From Serratia proteamaculans_D (GTDB lineage: Bacteria > Pseudomonadota > Gammaproteobacteria > Enterobacterales > Enterobacteriaceae), in NCBI RefSeq assembly GCF_049959315.1, contig NZ_CP188201.1: a stretch of 64,000 nucleotides of DNA, one strand, 5' to 3'. Shown piece by piece: positions 22,609-36,257 of this stretch. The translations under genes were made by a program, and so were the position numbers. Numbering within the stretch: the first letter of the stretch is position 1; each line of letters starts with the position of its first letter. Below the pieces are notes generated by a model. It had not been told where the DNA came from. It worked only from the letters and a program-made list of their open reading frames with translations, and made no database searches.

Positions 22609-25182
22609 ATGCGTCTGGATCGTCTTACTAACAAATTCCAGCTTGCCCTCGCCGATGCCCAATCTTTAGCCCTTGGGCGCGACAACCAGTTTATTGAACC
22701 GTTACATCTGATGAGCGCTCTGCTCAATCAGGACGGGGGCACGGTTCGTCCACTCTTAACTTCTGCCGGTATTGATGCAGGGCGCGTGCGCACTGAAATC
22801 GAACAGGCACTGTCTCGTCAGCCTCAAGTCGAAGGTACCGGTGGTGACGTTCAACCGTCTCATGAACTGGTGCGTGTCCTTAACCTGTGCGACAAGCTGG
22901 CGCAAAAGCGGGCGGACAAATTCATTTCTTCCGAACTCTTTGTACTGGCGGTGCTTGAGGATCGTGGAACATTGACCGATCTGTTGAAAGCGGCCGGTGC
23001 GACAACTGATAAAATCAGCAAGGCTATTGAGCAAATGCGAGGTGGAGACAGCGTGGAAGACCAAGGTGCTGAAGACCAACGTCAGGCATTGAAGAAATAC
23101 ACTATTGATCTGACCGAACGTGCCGAGCAGGGCAAACTTGACCCGGTTATCGGCCGTGACGAAGAGATCCGTCGCACCATTCAGGTGCTGCAACGTCGTA
23201 CCAAAAACAACCCGGTGTTGATCGGCGAGCCTGGCGTGGGTAAAACCGCCATCGTCGAAGGTCTGGCGCAACGCATCATTAATGGTGAAGTCCCGGAAGG
23301 CCTAAAGCATAAACGTGTGCTGTCCCTCGATATGGGGGCGCTGATCGCCGGGGCCAAATACCGCGGTGAGTTTGAAGAGCGTCTGAAAGCGGTGCTGAGC
23401 GATCTGTCCAAACAGGAAGGCAGCGTCATTCTGTTTATTGATGAATTGCACACTATGGTCGGCGCGGGTAAAGCCGATGGCGCTATGGATGCCGGCAATA
23501 TGTTGAAACCGGCGCTGGCGCGTGGGGAACTGCACTGCGTCGGTGCCACCACGCTGGACGAATATCGTCAGTATATAGAGAAGGACGCGGCGCTCGAACG
23601 TCGTTTCCAGAAAGTCTATGTGGCGGAACCCAGCGTTGAAGACACCATTGCTATCCTGCGAGGCTTGAAAGAACGTTATGAACTGCATCACCATGTGCAG
23701 ATCACTGACCCGGCGATTGTTGCGGCGGCGACCTTGTCACACCGCTATATCTCCGATCGTCAATTGCCGGATAAGGCTATTGACCTGATCGATGAGGCGG
23801 CGTCCAGTATCCGCATGCAGATGGACTCCAAGCCGGAATCGCTCGATCGTCTGGAACGCCGCATTATTCAGCTTAAGCTGGAGCAGCAGGCGCTGAGTAA
23901 AGAGTCGGACGACGCCAGCAAAAAACGCCTGGAAATGCTTAGCGGTGAGCTGGAGCAGAAAGAGCGAGAATATTCAGAGCTGGAAGAAGAGTGGAAGGCG
24001 GAAAAAGCTTCACTCTCCGGTACGCAGAATATCAAAGCGGAACTTGAGCAGGCCAAGATCACCCTGGAGCAGGCGCGTCGCGTCGGCGATCTGGGGCGGA
24101 TGTCGGAACTGCAGTACGGCAAGATCCCAGAGTTGGAAAAACAGCTTGCCGCCGCCACGCTGGCCGAAGGCAAAACCATGAAGCTGTTACGTAACCGGGT
24201 GACCGACGCAGAAATTGCCGAAGTGCTGGCGCGGGCTACCGGTATTCCTGTTGCCAGAATGCTGGAAGGCGAGCGTGACAAGCTGTTGCGTCTGGAGCAG
24301 GAACTGCATTCTCGGGTCATTGGACAGGATGAAGCCGTAAGCGCGGTATCTAACGCAATTCGCCGTAGCCGAGCCGGGCTATCAGATCCAAACCGTCCTA
24401 TTGGTTCGTTCCTGTTCCTCGGCCCGACCGGGGTGGGTAAAACCGAACTCTGTAAGGCGCTGGCCTCGTTCCTGTTCGACAGTGACGACGCGATGGTGCG
24501 TATCGATATGTCCGAGTTTATGGAAAAACATTCGGTATCGCGGCTGGTGGGTGCACCTCCGGGATATGTCGGGTATGAAGAGGGCGGTTATCTGACCGAG
24601 GCAGTGCGTCGTCGACCTTATTCAGTGATCCTGCTGGATGAAGTGGAGAAAGCACACCCGGATGTGTTCAACATCCTGCTGCAGGTATTGGACGATGGGC
24701 GTCTGACCGATGGTCAGGGACGTACCGTTGATTTCCGTAATACCGTGGTGATTATGACTTCTAACCTGGGGTCCGATCTGATCCAGGAACACTTCGGTCA
24801 GATGAACTACGCGCAGATGAAGGAATCGGTGATGGAAATGGTCACGCATCATTTCCGTCCGGAATTCATCAACCGTATAGATGAGGTGGTGGTGTTCCAC
24901 CCTCTCAGCCAGAAACACATTGCCGAGATTGCCAAGATTCAGCTGGCGCGTCTGTACAAACGTCTGGAAGAACGCGGTTACGAAGTCACTATGACCGAAC
25001 CGGCGTTGGAGCTGCTGGGCAAAACTGGTTTCGACCCTGTGTATGGCGCGCGTCCGTTGAAACGCGCTATCCAGCAGGAGATCGAAAACCCATTGGCGCA
25101 GCAAATCCTTTCCGGCAAGTTGATTCCGGGCATACCGGTGACGCTGGATGTAGAAGACGAGCATATTGTCGCCAAACAATAA
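22609..25182 (+). CDS. clpB: ATP-dependent disaggregase ClpB
   Basis: 857 residues, the E. coli length. Clp N domain at 1-145 (LTNKFQLALADAQSLALGRD), first AAA+ with Walker A GEPGVGKTAIVEG near 206 and Walker B VILFIDELHTMVGAGKADG, the M-domain coiled coil at about 410-520 (LDRLERRIIQLKLEQQALSK), second AAA+ with GPTGVGKTELCKALA near 605, and the C-terminal D2 small domain. It resolves protein aggregates with DnaK. An internal start near residue 149 gives a short form in E. coli; MRGGDSVEDQG here fits that site. It has an SD (GGAGG) and a sigma-32 promoter. Confidence 0.98.
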   Translation: MRLDRLTNKFQLALADAQSLALGRDNQFIEPLHLMSALLNQDGGTVRPLLTSAGIDAGRVRTEIEQALSRQPQVEGTGGDVQPSHELVRVLNLCDKLAQKRADKFISSELFVLAVLEDRGTLTDLLKAAGATTDKISKAIEQMRGGDSVEDQGAEDQRQALKKYTIDLTERAEQGKLDPVIGRDEEIRRTIQVLQRRTKNNPVLIGEPGVGKTAIVEGLAQRIINGEVPEGLKHKRVLSLDMGALIAGAKYRGEFEERLKAVLSDLSKQEGSVILFIDELHTMVGAGKADGAMDAGNMLKPALARGELHCVGATTLDEYRQYIEKDAALERRFQKVYVAEPSVEDTIAILRGLKERYELHHHVQITDPAIVAAATLSHRYISDRQLPDKAIDLIDEAASSIRMQMDSKPESLDRLERRIIQLKLEQQALSKESDDASKKRLEMLSGELEQKEREYSELEEEWKAEKASLSGTQNIKAELEQAKITLEQARRVGDLGRMSELQYGKIPELEKQLAAATLAEGKTMKLLRNRVTDAEIAEVLARATGIPVARMLEGERDKLLRLEQELHSRVIGQDEAVSAVSNAIRRSRAGLSDPNRPIGSFLFLGPTGVGKTELCKALASFLFDSDDAMVRIDMSEFMEKHSVSRLVGAPPGYVGYEEGGYLTEAVRRRPYSVILLDEVEKAHPDVFNILLQVLDDGRLTDGQGRTVDFRNTVVIMTSNLGSDLIQEHFGQMNYAQMKESVMEMVTHHFRPEFINRIDEVVVFHPLSQKHIAEIAKIQLARLYKRLEERGYEVTMTEPALELLGKTGFDPVYGARPLKRAIQQEIENPLAQQILSGKLIPGIPVTLDVEDEHIVAKQ

Positions 25183-25205
25183 CGGCTATCTATAGTCATT
25201 GCGAT

Positions 25206-25238
25206 AAAAGGGAGCGGGTGACCGCTCCCTTTTCTTTA
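25206..25238 (+). terminator. clpB terminator
   Basis: Twelve-bp stem AAAAGGGAGCGG / CCGCTCCCTTTT around GTGA, followed by CTTT. Confidence 0.9.
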
Positions 25239-25370
25239 TCTGTTTTCATTACTCTTATAGAGTTTTCCGGGCTAACGGCCTTAAAACACCACTTTTTTGG
25301 CTAATAAATATCCTAAAAGGACTTTATTGGTTGTTATTTGAGCGCTTGAAAAGTTTTTTGCATTTAGGGG

Positions 25371-25580
25371 TTGCGGCCTTCTGAGAACCCCCTATAATGC
25401 GCCTCCACTGACCGGGAACAACGACTCCTCTAACGAGAACCAGTCGCCCAGCCAGGAAGAAGCAAGCCGGTGAAAACACCGTTTCTTAATAAGAAAAAAG
25501 CTTGACTCTTCAGCGGGAAAGCGTAATATGCACCTCCCGCGTTACCGAGAGTTATCTCAGTAACGAACGCTCTTTAACAA
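25371..25580 (+). promoter_or_regulatory. rRNA operon promoters P1, P2 and boxA
   Basis: P1: TTGCGG (25371-25376), 16 bases, TATAAT (25393-25398), then a GC-rich GCGCCTCC discriminator typical of stringently controlled rrn P1, with AT-rich UP-like sequence upstream. P2: TTGACT (25502-25507), 16 bases, TAATAT (25524-25529). The antitermination boxA GCTCTTTAACA follows at 25569-25579. The whole 25239-25761 stretch is rrn leader and carries no gene. Confidence 0.88.
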
Positions 25581-25761
25581 TTTATCAGACAATCTGTGTG
25601 GGCACTCCACAAGACGATATCCAGAACCTTCGGGTTCGAAAAAATATCAAGTCTTGAAGAGTGACCAAGCAATAAGTCAGTCAGTTGATTCGTCAACGGT
25701 CTGATTATTACGAAAGTTAATTTTCGAGCATCGCTTCACGAGTTGAAGCAAATCAAGCTTT

Positions 25762-27304
<1,543 letters not shown>

Positions 27305-27449
27305 CCTAATGATATTGATTCGCGTGAAGTGCTCACACAGATTGTCTGATAGAAAAGTAATGAGCAAAAGCGCTACCTGTTGATGTAATGAGTCTCTGAC
27401 TCATGCTGATACGAACCGATTAAGACGTTCAGTTTAATCGGATTTTCGT

Positions 27450-27525
27450 GTCCCCATCGTCTAGAGGCCTAGGACACTGCCCTTTCACGGCTGTAACAGG
27501 GGTTCGAATCCCCTTGGGGACGCCA
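27450..27525 (+). tRNA. tRNA-Glu (anticodon TTC) in the 16S-23S spacer
   Basis: 76 bases with encoded CCA; acceptor arms GTCCCCA and TGGGGAC pair, the anticodon loop is CTTTCAC, and the T-loop is GGTTCGAATCC. A single Glu tRNA is the spacer type of E. coli rrnB/C/E/G. Confidence 0.97.
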
Positions 27526-27614
27526 TTCCGATAATGAGTGAAAGACATTATCACCGGTGCTTGCTGCACCGAAAACATCTTAAAGATGACTCTAACGAGT
27601 CGTGTTTAAGATAT

Positions 27615-27626
27615 TGCTCTTTAACA
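27615..27626 (+). promoter_or_regulatory. Spacer boxA
   Basis: TGCTCTTTAACA repeats the leader boxA upstream of 23S; it reloads the Nus antitermination complex. Confidence 0.8.
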
Positions 27627-27760
27627 ATCTGGAACAAGCTGAAAATTGAAACATGACAGCTGAAACTTACTCCTCCGTAGAAGTACTGGAGTAAGGATTA
27701 CCCTGTCATAGAGTCTCTCAAATGTAGCAGCGCGAAAGTGGAAACACTTTTGGGTTGTGA

Positions 27761-30670
<2,910 letters not shown>

Positions 30671-30767
30671 ACAACACCAAAAGTGTTTTGATTTGAGAGA
30701 AGATTTTCAGCGCGTTCCGAGATTGGTTCTGATGGCTACGGTGTAGCGGTTGGAATGAAACAGAATT

Positions 30768-30887
30768 TGCCTGGCGGCAATAGCGCGGTGGTCCCACCTG
30801 ACCCCATGCCGAACTCAGAAGTGAAACGCCGTAGCGCCGATGGTAGTGTGGGGTCTCCCCATGCGAGAGTAGGACACTGCCAGGCAT
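30768..30887 (+). rRNA. rrf: 5S ribosomal RNA
   Basis: 120 bases from TGCCTGGCGGCAATAGCG to CTGCCAGGCAT, almost identical to E. coli 5S; the terminal stem TGCCTGGC / GCCAGGCA closes. Confidence 0.97.
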
Positions 30888-30979
30888 CAATTAAACGTTA
30901 TCGGTTTGACACCCGGTAATGAGCAGGATCGCCAAGAGCGATTTTGCCACATCGAAAGATGTAACGTGAAAGAACCGGT

Positions 30980-31056
30980 GGAGCGGTAGTTCAGTTGGTT
31001 AGAATACCTGCCTGTCACGCAGGGGGTCGCGGGTTCGAGCCCCGTCCGTTCCGCCA
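30980..31056 (+). tRNA. tRNA-Asp (anticodon GTC), distal gene of the rRNA operon
   Basis: 77 bases with CCA: GGAGCGG / CCGTTCC acceptor, anticodon loop CTGTCAC, T-loop GGTTCGAGCC. Equivalent to E. coli aspU behind rrfH. Its sequence is identical to the gene at 54115-54191. Confidence 0.97.
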
Positions 31057-31066
31057 CTAATTTGAT

Positions 31067-31097
31067 AAGCCCTGAGTCTCTGACTCAGGGCTTTTTC
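31067..31097 (+). terminator. rRNA operon terminator
   Basis: Twelve-bp stem AAGCCCTGAGTC / GACTCAGGGCTT around TCT, followed by TTT. Confidence 0.9.
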
Positions 31098-31242
31098 ATA
31101 TGCAAAATTCAACGAAATTGAATATAGCTGCGTGGTTTATGCGGTGAAAATCTGCTCTGATAAATAATTATCCGAATTGCATGCCAATATAAAGGATAAT
31201 ACACCCGGCAGTAGACCCCCGCCGGGTAATAAATTTTTGTCG

Positions 31243-31632
31243 TTACTTAATATTCTGACGTGCCAGTTCTAACTGAATATCCTTATCCAGGTTGGCCACC
31301 CAGCGATTATAGTTTGGATGAATCTTTCCGTCTTTGGCATCCATATTACCGCTAGCAACATAGTTAATCTGATAACTATTTGTATTATAAGTGATACGTA
31401 TATCTGCGCTGTGGCCACGTAGCAAAATCTTGCCATCGATCACGCCATCTGCGGTAGGGTTCATAATCCAGCCGCGGCTCAAGCCGGCGGAGAGGATCGC
31501 CTGGCGTACCTGTGCATCACTGTGACTACCCGTAATGTTTTGGCTGACGTTTTTAACCGGAGCCGTGCCTGCGCAACCGGTGACCAGAATAGCGGCGAAT
31601 ACGCCCGTTAAAATGAATCTTAAAGGTTTCAT
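31243..31632 (-). CDS. Small predicted lipoprotein, function unknown
   Basis: 129 residues from ATG 31632 (133 if an ATG four codons earlier is used; neither has a strong ribosome site). MKPLRFILTGVFAAILVTGC is a lipoprotein signal with lipobox LVTGC. The mature part has a pattern SDAQVRQAILSAGLSRGWIM then HSADIRITYNTNSYQINYV and YNRWVANLDKDIQLEL, seen in small conserved enterobacterial lipoproteins. It lies between the rRNA operon and the pigment cluster, transcribed away from the latter; no link to pigment synthesis is evident. A weak hairpin at about 31203-31228 may end it. Confidence 0.8.
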   Translation of the reverse strand: MKPLRFILTGVFAAILVTGCAGTAPVKNVSQNITGSHSDAQVRQAILSAGLSRGWIMNPTADGVIDGKILLRGHSADIRITYNTNSYQINYVASGNMDAKDGKIHPNYNRWVANLDKDIQLELARQNIK

Positions 31633-31644
31633 ACTCTTGTCCAT

Positions 31645-31927
31645 GAGTGTTGATAAATAAGAAATGTATTAATCATGCAGGGAAGTGATGCATGACGATC
31701 CCTGATTAAGATACTCTCATCAGGAAAACTCGACAAATATTGCTGCTTTTCATCGTGATATTTCCCTTTTTTCTCAAGTGTTGCCAACTTATGTCGATAA
31801 GTAAGCCTAATCGTTTAATCGAATATTCCGCGTAAAAATAGGAATTTTGGGAATGCATTCTGGGGTTAGATATAATAAATTTACCCACGGAATTTTTTGA
31901 CCGGTAATCCCCTTAATGGCGGGTGAC
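31645..31927. other. Divergent promoter region upstream of the aryl polyene cluster
   Basis: 283 AT-rich bases without a convincing gene. It must carry the promoter of the lipoprotein gene and probably that of the ape operon. I could not assign a specific operator. Confidence 0.5.
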
Positions 31928-32632
31928 ATGAATATACTCAGTTGGTGGGCAATGGCTCCCGATCGTGGAACGCGTGATGCATGGCGCCAATGGGCTACGG
32001 ATAATGCTCTTACCGCTGAATACCCGGGTGTATTACCCGGTTGCTCTCATATCCCCATGATGTCACTGCGTCGAATGAGTATCGGAACGCGCCTGGCGGT
32101 AGAAAGCGGGTTGATCTTATTGAAGGATTCTCCGGCGGATATGGCGATCTTTACCAGTCGTCATGGCGAGTTGGAGCGGACGCACAAAATTCTTCAGAAC
32201 CAGCATCAGCAACAACCTTTATCGCCAACGGATTTTGCCATGTCGGTACACAACACGGCGGCGGGGTGGTTGACTATTATGGCGAAGAATACTTTGCCTA
32301 CCACTTCACTGGCCGCTGGCGAAGACAGCTTTCAGCAGGGGATGATTGAGGCCCAGGCCGTATTGGCCACGGGCAGTGCGGAACGGGTGTTATTAATCGA
32401 TTTCGACGGGATCGTACCGGATGTTTACCGGCCTTTTGCGCGGGAAAATTCGGTTCCCTATGCTGTCGCCCTGCTGCTCGAAAGTGGTGGCACGCTGCAA
32501 TGCCAGGCAACAACGCCCGAACAGGTGAACCACCAGGAGCCACAGAGCCTGTCTTTTTTACGGGGGTGGCTGAGTGCTGACGATGAATTCACGGTACCGG
32601 GCCAGCGGCACGGCTGGTTGTGGAAACGCTGA
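31928..32632 (+). CDS. apeC: Aryl polyene chain-length factor-like ketosynthase homologue
   Basis: 234 residues from ATG 31928 (GGGTG upstream); an ATG four codons earlier lacks a ribosome site. It resembles the N-terminal half of beta-ketoacyl synthases (IGTRLAVESGLILLKDSPAD; VHNTAAGWLTIMAKNTLPTT; AGEDSFQQGMIEAQAVLATG). There is no Cys at the active-site position, so it should act as the non-catalytic partner that pairs with ApeO in type II aryl polyene synthases. First gene of the operon; its stop overlaps apeD (TGATG). Symbols in this cluster follow the published ape lettering, which this gene order reproduces from C to R. Confidence 0.85.
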   Translation: MNILSWWAMAPDRGTRDAWRQWATDNALTAEYPGVLPGCSHIPMMSLRRMSIGTRLAVESGLILLKDSPADMAIFTSRHGELERTHKILQNQHQQQPLSPTDFAMSVHNTAAGWLTIMAKNTLPTTSLAAGEDSFQQGMIEAQAVLATGSAERVLLIDFDGIVPDVYRPFARENSVPYAVALLLESGGTLQCQATTPEQVNHQEPQSLSFLRGWLSADDEFTVPGQRHGWLWKR

Positions 32633-33450
32633 TGGCTACAACGATCCCTGCCCAAACGGCTCCCGAACAATCCTCATGGTTTAATCGCTGTTGGCGGGTG
32701 GTGGCTACGGGTTTTTGCTTTTCGCTATTTGGTTTGGGTGGCCTGTTACTGTCTGGCGTCTGGTTTAACCTGATGCGCCTGGTAGTGCGAGATCCCGCAC
32801 GCCGCAGCCGGTTAACGCAGAACTCAATCCGTCACAGTTTCCGTTTCTTCCTGGCCACGACGCGTTTTTTCGGCGTGCTGGATTACCATTTCGACAATGC
32901 AGAACGCTTCAGTGAGGATCGCGGCTGTCTGGTGATCGCCAACCATCCCAGCCTGCTGGATTATGTGCTACTGGCATCACAAATGCCGCGCTGTGACTGC
33001 ATCGTTAAAGAGGCCTTGCTGAATAATGTATTTGTCAGTGGGGTGATCAAAGCGGCGGGATATTTGGCTAATGCGCAGTCGGATATTCTGTTGGAACAAT
33101 GTCACCAACGTCTGAGCAGCGGAGGGACCATCCTGATCTTCCCGGAAGGCACCCGTACTACGCCGGGCAAGGCGCTGACGCTGCAACGGGGGGCGGCCAA
33201 TATTGCGCTGCGGGGGCAATGTAATATCCGGGTAGTGCATATCCACTGCCATCCCCCCATGCTGACGAAGCAGGGCAAATGGTATAAGATCCCGGCGATA
33301 AAACCGCAGTTCCATATCACCGTTCAGGATAAGATCGACGCCCGCGCATTCATTCATGCAAATGACGTTTCTCCCGCCCTTGCGGCAAGAAGATTAACCC
33401 AGCATTTAACTGACGCCTTACAGTCAGAACCTATAAATAATGAGATATAG
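32632..33450 (+). CDS. apeD: Acyltransferase of the PlsC/lysophospholipid type
   Basis: 272 residues. An N-terminal membrane segment (VVATGFCFSLFGLGGLLLSG) is followed by the glycerolipid acyltransferase motifs NHPSLLDYVLL (H-x4-D) and FPEGTRTTPG. It probably anchors the polyene or an acyl chain to a lipid. The start ATG is chosen from the TGATG overlap with apeC. Confidence 0.87.
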   Translation: MATTIPAQTAPEQSSWFNRCWRVVATGFCFSLFGLGGLLLSGVWFNLMRLVVRDPARRSRLTQNSIRHSFRFFLATTRFFGVLDYHFDNAERFSEDRGCLVIANHPSLLDYVLLASQMPRCDCIVKEALLNNVFVSGVIKAAGYLANAQSDILLEQCHQRLSSGGTILIFPEGTRTTPGKALTLQRGAANIALRGQCNIRVVHIHCHPPMLTKQGKWYKIPAIKPQFHITVQDKIDARAFIHANDVSPALAARRLTQHLTDALQSEPINNEI

Positions 33451-33454
33451 CGGA

Positions 33455-33715
33455 ATGAATTTATTGAGCAACGAAATCAAGCAATTGATCATTGATACGC
33501 TCAATCTTGAAGGTATGACACCGGAGGAGATTGACGCCGAGGCACCGCTGTTTGGTGATGGACTGGGCCTGGATTCCATCGATGCATTGGAATTGGGTTT
33601 AGCATTAAAGAACCGTTATGGCGTGGTGCTGTCGGCTGAAAGCCAGGATATGCGCCAACATTTTTATTCCGTGGAAACGCTGGCAAAGTTTGTTTCTGCA
33701 CAGCGTAGCAAATAA
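33455..33715 (+). CDS. apeE: Acyl carrier protein 1
   Basis: 86 residues with the phosphopantetheine serine in GLGLDSIDALELGLAL. Acidic helical ACP; it carries the starter or growing chain. It sits 4 bases after apeD and 9 bases before the second ACP gene, a paired-ACP arrangement characteristic of aryl polyene clusters. Confidence 0.93.
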   Translation: MNLLSNEIKQLIIDTLNLEGMTPEEIDAEAPLFGDGLGLDSIDALELGLALKNRYGVVLSAESQDMRQHFYSVETLAKFVSAQRSK

Positions 33716-33724
33716 GGGTTTTTC

Positions 33725-33976
33725 ATGGATAAGCAAGAAATTTACCTGCAAATTAAGGCGTTGCTGGTCAAACTGTTTGAGCTTGATGCCGATGACATCA
33801 AGCCAGAATCCCGTCTGTACGAGGAACTGGATCTGGACAGCATTGATGCTGTGGATCTGGTGGTGCACCTGCAAAAAACAACCGGCAAGAAGATCAAACC
33901 GGAGATGTTCAAGTCGGTGCGCACCGTGCAAGACGTAGTTGATGCCATTGATGAGTTGCTTAAGTCAGACTGCTAG
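33725..33976 (+). CDS. apeF: Acyl carrier protein 2
   Basis: 83 residues with the carrier serine in LDLDSIDAVDLVVHLQ. It resembles classical ACP more closely than apeE does, and probably handles malonyl extender or elongation intermediates. Confidence 0.93.
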   Translation: MDKQEIYLQIKALLVKLFELDADDIKPESRLYEELDLDSIDAVDLVVHLQKTTGKKIKPEMFKSVRTVQDVVDAIDELLKSDC

Positions 33977-33991
33977 GGCCGCTGAGTTAAG

Positions 33992-34576
33992 GTGAAAACG
34001 TCCCCTTGGATAAACCCGATGTTGCGGCTGTTGCAGGCCATGACCTGGCTGGCGCTGCTGCTTTACCCGCTGGCGGTCTGGGTTGGTTTGGTGCGTTGGG
34101 GCACTAACGTCCTGGCACCGCTGCTGGTGACGGTCTTCACCTTACGCCTGATACTGCTGCGCGGTAAACTTCGTCAGCAAATGTGGTTGGGCAAGTCCCT
34201 GGCTATTGTCGGCATCTTGCTGGCGCTTGCCAGTTGGGCGCTGAAGCAAAGCCATTGGCTGCTGTATTATCCGGTCTTGGTCAACGCATTACTGCTGTTG
34301 CTGTTTGCATACTCGCTGTTTGCACCGCCCACCGTGGTGGAGCGATTGGCACGTATAACCGAGCCACAGCTGGATGCCGCTGGCGTGACTTATACTCGCA
34401 AGGTGACTCAGGTCTGGTGCGGGTTCTTTATTGTTAACGGTGTGATAGCGCTGGCAACCTGTCTGTCGGGGGATATCACACTCTGGACGCTGTATAACGG
34501 CGGCATCAGCTACCTGCTGATGGGGGCATTAATGGGTATTGAATGGATAGTCAGGAAAAGGGTCAGACGCGCCTAA
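33992..34576 (+). CDS. apeG: Multi-spanning membrane protein of the aryl polyene cluster
   Basis: 194 residues from a GTG start (an in-frame ATG lies 27 bases later). Hydrophobic segments alternate along the whole length (AMTWLALLLYPLAVWVGLV; LAPLLVTVFTLRLILL; YYPVLVNALLLLLFAYSLF; GISYLLMGALMGIEWIV), suggesting five or six spans. Its role in pigment assembly or transport is unknown. It overlaps apeH by 34 bases. Confidence 0.8.
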   Translation: MKTSPWINPMLRLLQAMTWLALLLYPLAVWVGLVRWGTNVLAPLLVTVFTLRLILLRGKLRQQMWLGKSLAIVGILLALASWALKQSHWLLYYPVLVNALLLLLFAYSLFAPPTVVERLARITEPQLDAAGVTYTRKVTQVWCGFFIVNGVIALATCLSGDITLWTLYNGGISYLLMGALMGIEWIVRKRVRRA

Positions 34577-35916
34577 GTTTACCGATGAGCCAATGGCTCA
34601 GCGTGGAGCGTGATGATGGGGTGCTTATTGCCTGGCGTGGTGCTCAGGGATTCTGTCTCGGTCAGTTTCGCCGTGATGTCGCCACATTGGTCGCACAACT
34701 GGCAGGCAGGGAAGAGCAGCGTTGGGCGCTGTGTTTTGATGATAGCTATCGTTTTGCCGTTGCGTTGTTGGCCTCTTTGTATGCCAACAGGATGCCGGTA
34801 ATTTTTGGTCATCAGCGCGAAGCTATCCTCAAAGAGCAGCGGGCAGACTTCGACGCATTGCTCACTGATTTACCCCTCGCTCTTGATGTACCGGTTTTAC
34901 CGGTAGCAGAAGGGAGTTGTACGGAGACAGCACTGCCCACCTGGCCTCAAGACCCAAGGTTCATCCTTTATACTTCCGGCTCGACCGGCCAACCGCAGGC
35001 GGTGACCAAGTCCGTTGCCTGCATGGATCGTGAAAGCGAGCTATTGGCCGCAAGCTGGAAAGATGTCTTTCAGGGTTGCAGCGTGATCGCGTCGGTCTCT
35101 CACCAGCATATGTATGGCCTGAGTTTTCGCTTGTTCCTGCCACTGGCTTTTGGCCTGCCGTTTGATGCACAGTTAACGCAGTATCACGAGCAGTTGATTG
35201 CCCGGCATCAGGGGCGGCGTTTGGTATTTATCAGCAGCCCCGCCTGGCTTAAGCGTTTGGATAACCACCTGGCACTGGCCGAGTGCGTTGAGGTATTTTC
35301 CGCCGGCGGCCCGCTCTCGTACGCGGAGGCTAAATTGTCGCAGCGAACATTGGGCGTATTGCCGCTGGAAATTTACGGCACAACGGAAACCGGCACGCTG
35401 GCATGGCGCAAGCAACTTCGGGAGGCCACCCTGTGGCGACTGTTTGCCGGCGTGTCGCTAACGGCAAATCCAGATAACAGCATAAATGTTGCGTCGCCCC
35501 TGATACCCGATACCGGTGAACTCGCACTGAGCGATGTTATTCAGCTTGCGCCGGATGGTCGGCAATTTCAGTTAAAAGGTCGGGCTGACCGCATTATCAA
35601 GCTGGAAGAAAAACGTCTGTCGCTGACCGAAGTTGAGCGCAGGCTGGTTTCCCTGCCGGAGGTCGCCGATGCTGCCGTGCTAACCCAGCAGCAAACCGGG
35701 CGCACAGTATTGGTTGCGGCGATAGTGTTGTCACCCTATGGCGAAACCCGTCGACAAAAATTGTCAGAAGGGCAGTTAACCCGCGAAATGCATCAGGCGT
35801 TGCGGGGCTGGCTGGAGCCGGTGGCCCTGCCGCGCCGTTGGCGTATTATCGGGGCTATCCCTCTGAATCCACAGGGCAAGCGTGCCTATGCTGAACTACA
35901 GGAGCTGTTTTTATGA
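34543..35916 (+). CDS. apeH: Aryl-acid AMP ligase
   Basis: 457 residues. Adenylate-forming motifs: FILYTSGSTGQPQAVTKS (A3), EIYGTTETGTLAWR (A5) and the hinge region LKGRADRIIKLEEKRLSLTE. It activates the aryl starter, 4-hydroxybenzoate in studied systems, and loads it on an ACP. A start at 34585 is possible, but the upstream ATG keeps better coupling. Its stop overlaps apeI by 4 bases. Confidence 0.92.
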   Translation: MDSQEKGQTRLSLPMSQWLSVERDDGVLIAWRGAQGFCLGQFRRDVATLVAQLAGREEQRWALCFDDSYRFAVALLASLYANRMPVIFGHQREAILKEQRADFDALLTDLPLALDVPVLPVAEGSCTETALPTWPQDPRFILYTSGSTGQPQAVTKSVACMDRESELLAASWKDVFQGCSVIASVSHQHMYGLSFRLFLPLAFGLPFDAQLTQYHEQLIARHQGRRLVFISSPAWLKRLDNHLALAECVEVFSAGGPLSYAEAKLSQRTLGVLPLEIYGTTETGTLAWRKQLREATLWRLFAGVSLTANPDNSINVASPLIPDTGELALSDVIQLAPDGRQFQLKGRADRIIKLEEKRLSLTEVERRLVSLPEVADAAVLTQQQTGRTVLVAAIVLSPYGETRRQKLSEGQLTREMHQALRGWLEPVALPRRWRIIGAIPLNPQGKRAYAELQELFL

Positions 35917-36257
35917 TGCAACCTGAGGTGCTGCAACAGCAGGTGAGCGATGCTACCCATGCCAGCCTGCTGCTGCGTTTGCCCGCAGAGCTATTTTGGT
36001 TTCGCGGCCATTTTCCTGAACATCCGATCCTGCCGGGGGTCACGCAGTTGAATTGGGTGATGCAGTATGCCCGTCAGTTGCTGGCTATCGAGGCCGGATT
36101 CAAAGGCATTGAAGTGGTGAAGTTTCAACAGCCCTTACTGCCGGAGCAAAGTGTGTTATTACAGCTTGAGTGGCAGCCGGCACGGCATAAACTGTTGTTC
36201 AGCTACCGCGTGGGTGAGGCGACCGCCAGCAGCGGCAAGATCTCATTATGTCAGTGA
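35913..36257 (+). CDS. apeI: Hotdog-fold dehydratase (FabZ-like)
   Basis: 114 residues with FRGHFPEHPILPGVTQLNWV, the FabA/FabZ HFPxxPILPG catalytic signature. Works as a 3-hydroxyacyl-ACP dehydratase, giving the conjugated double bonds with ApeP. It overlaps both neighbours. Confidence 0.9.
   Translation: MMQPEVLQQQVSDATHASLLLRLPAELFWFRGHFPEHPILPGVTQLNWVMQYARQLLAIEAGFKGIEVVKFQQPLLPEQSVLLQLEWQPARHKLLFSYRVGEATASSGKISLCQ

Noticed and set aside
31203..31230. Hairpin ACCCGGC / GCCGGGT after the small lipoprotein gene as terminator
   Set aside because: The loop is long and no clean T-run follows on the minus strand, so it is only mentioned with the gene.
31706..31888. 60-codon minus-strand frame upstream of the ape cluster
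   Set aside because: No ribosome site and no recognisable sequence; it occupies the expected promoter region.
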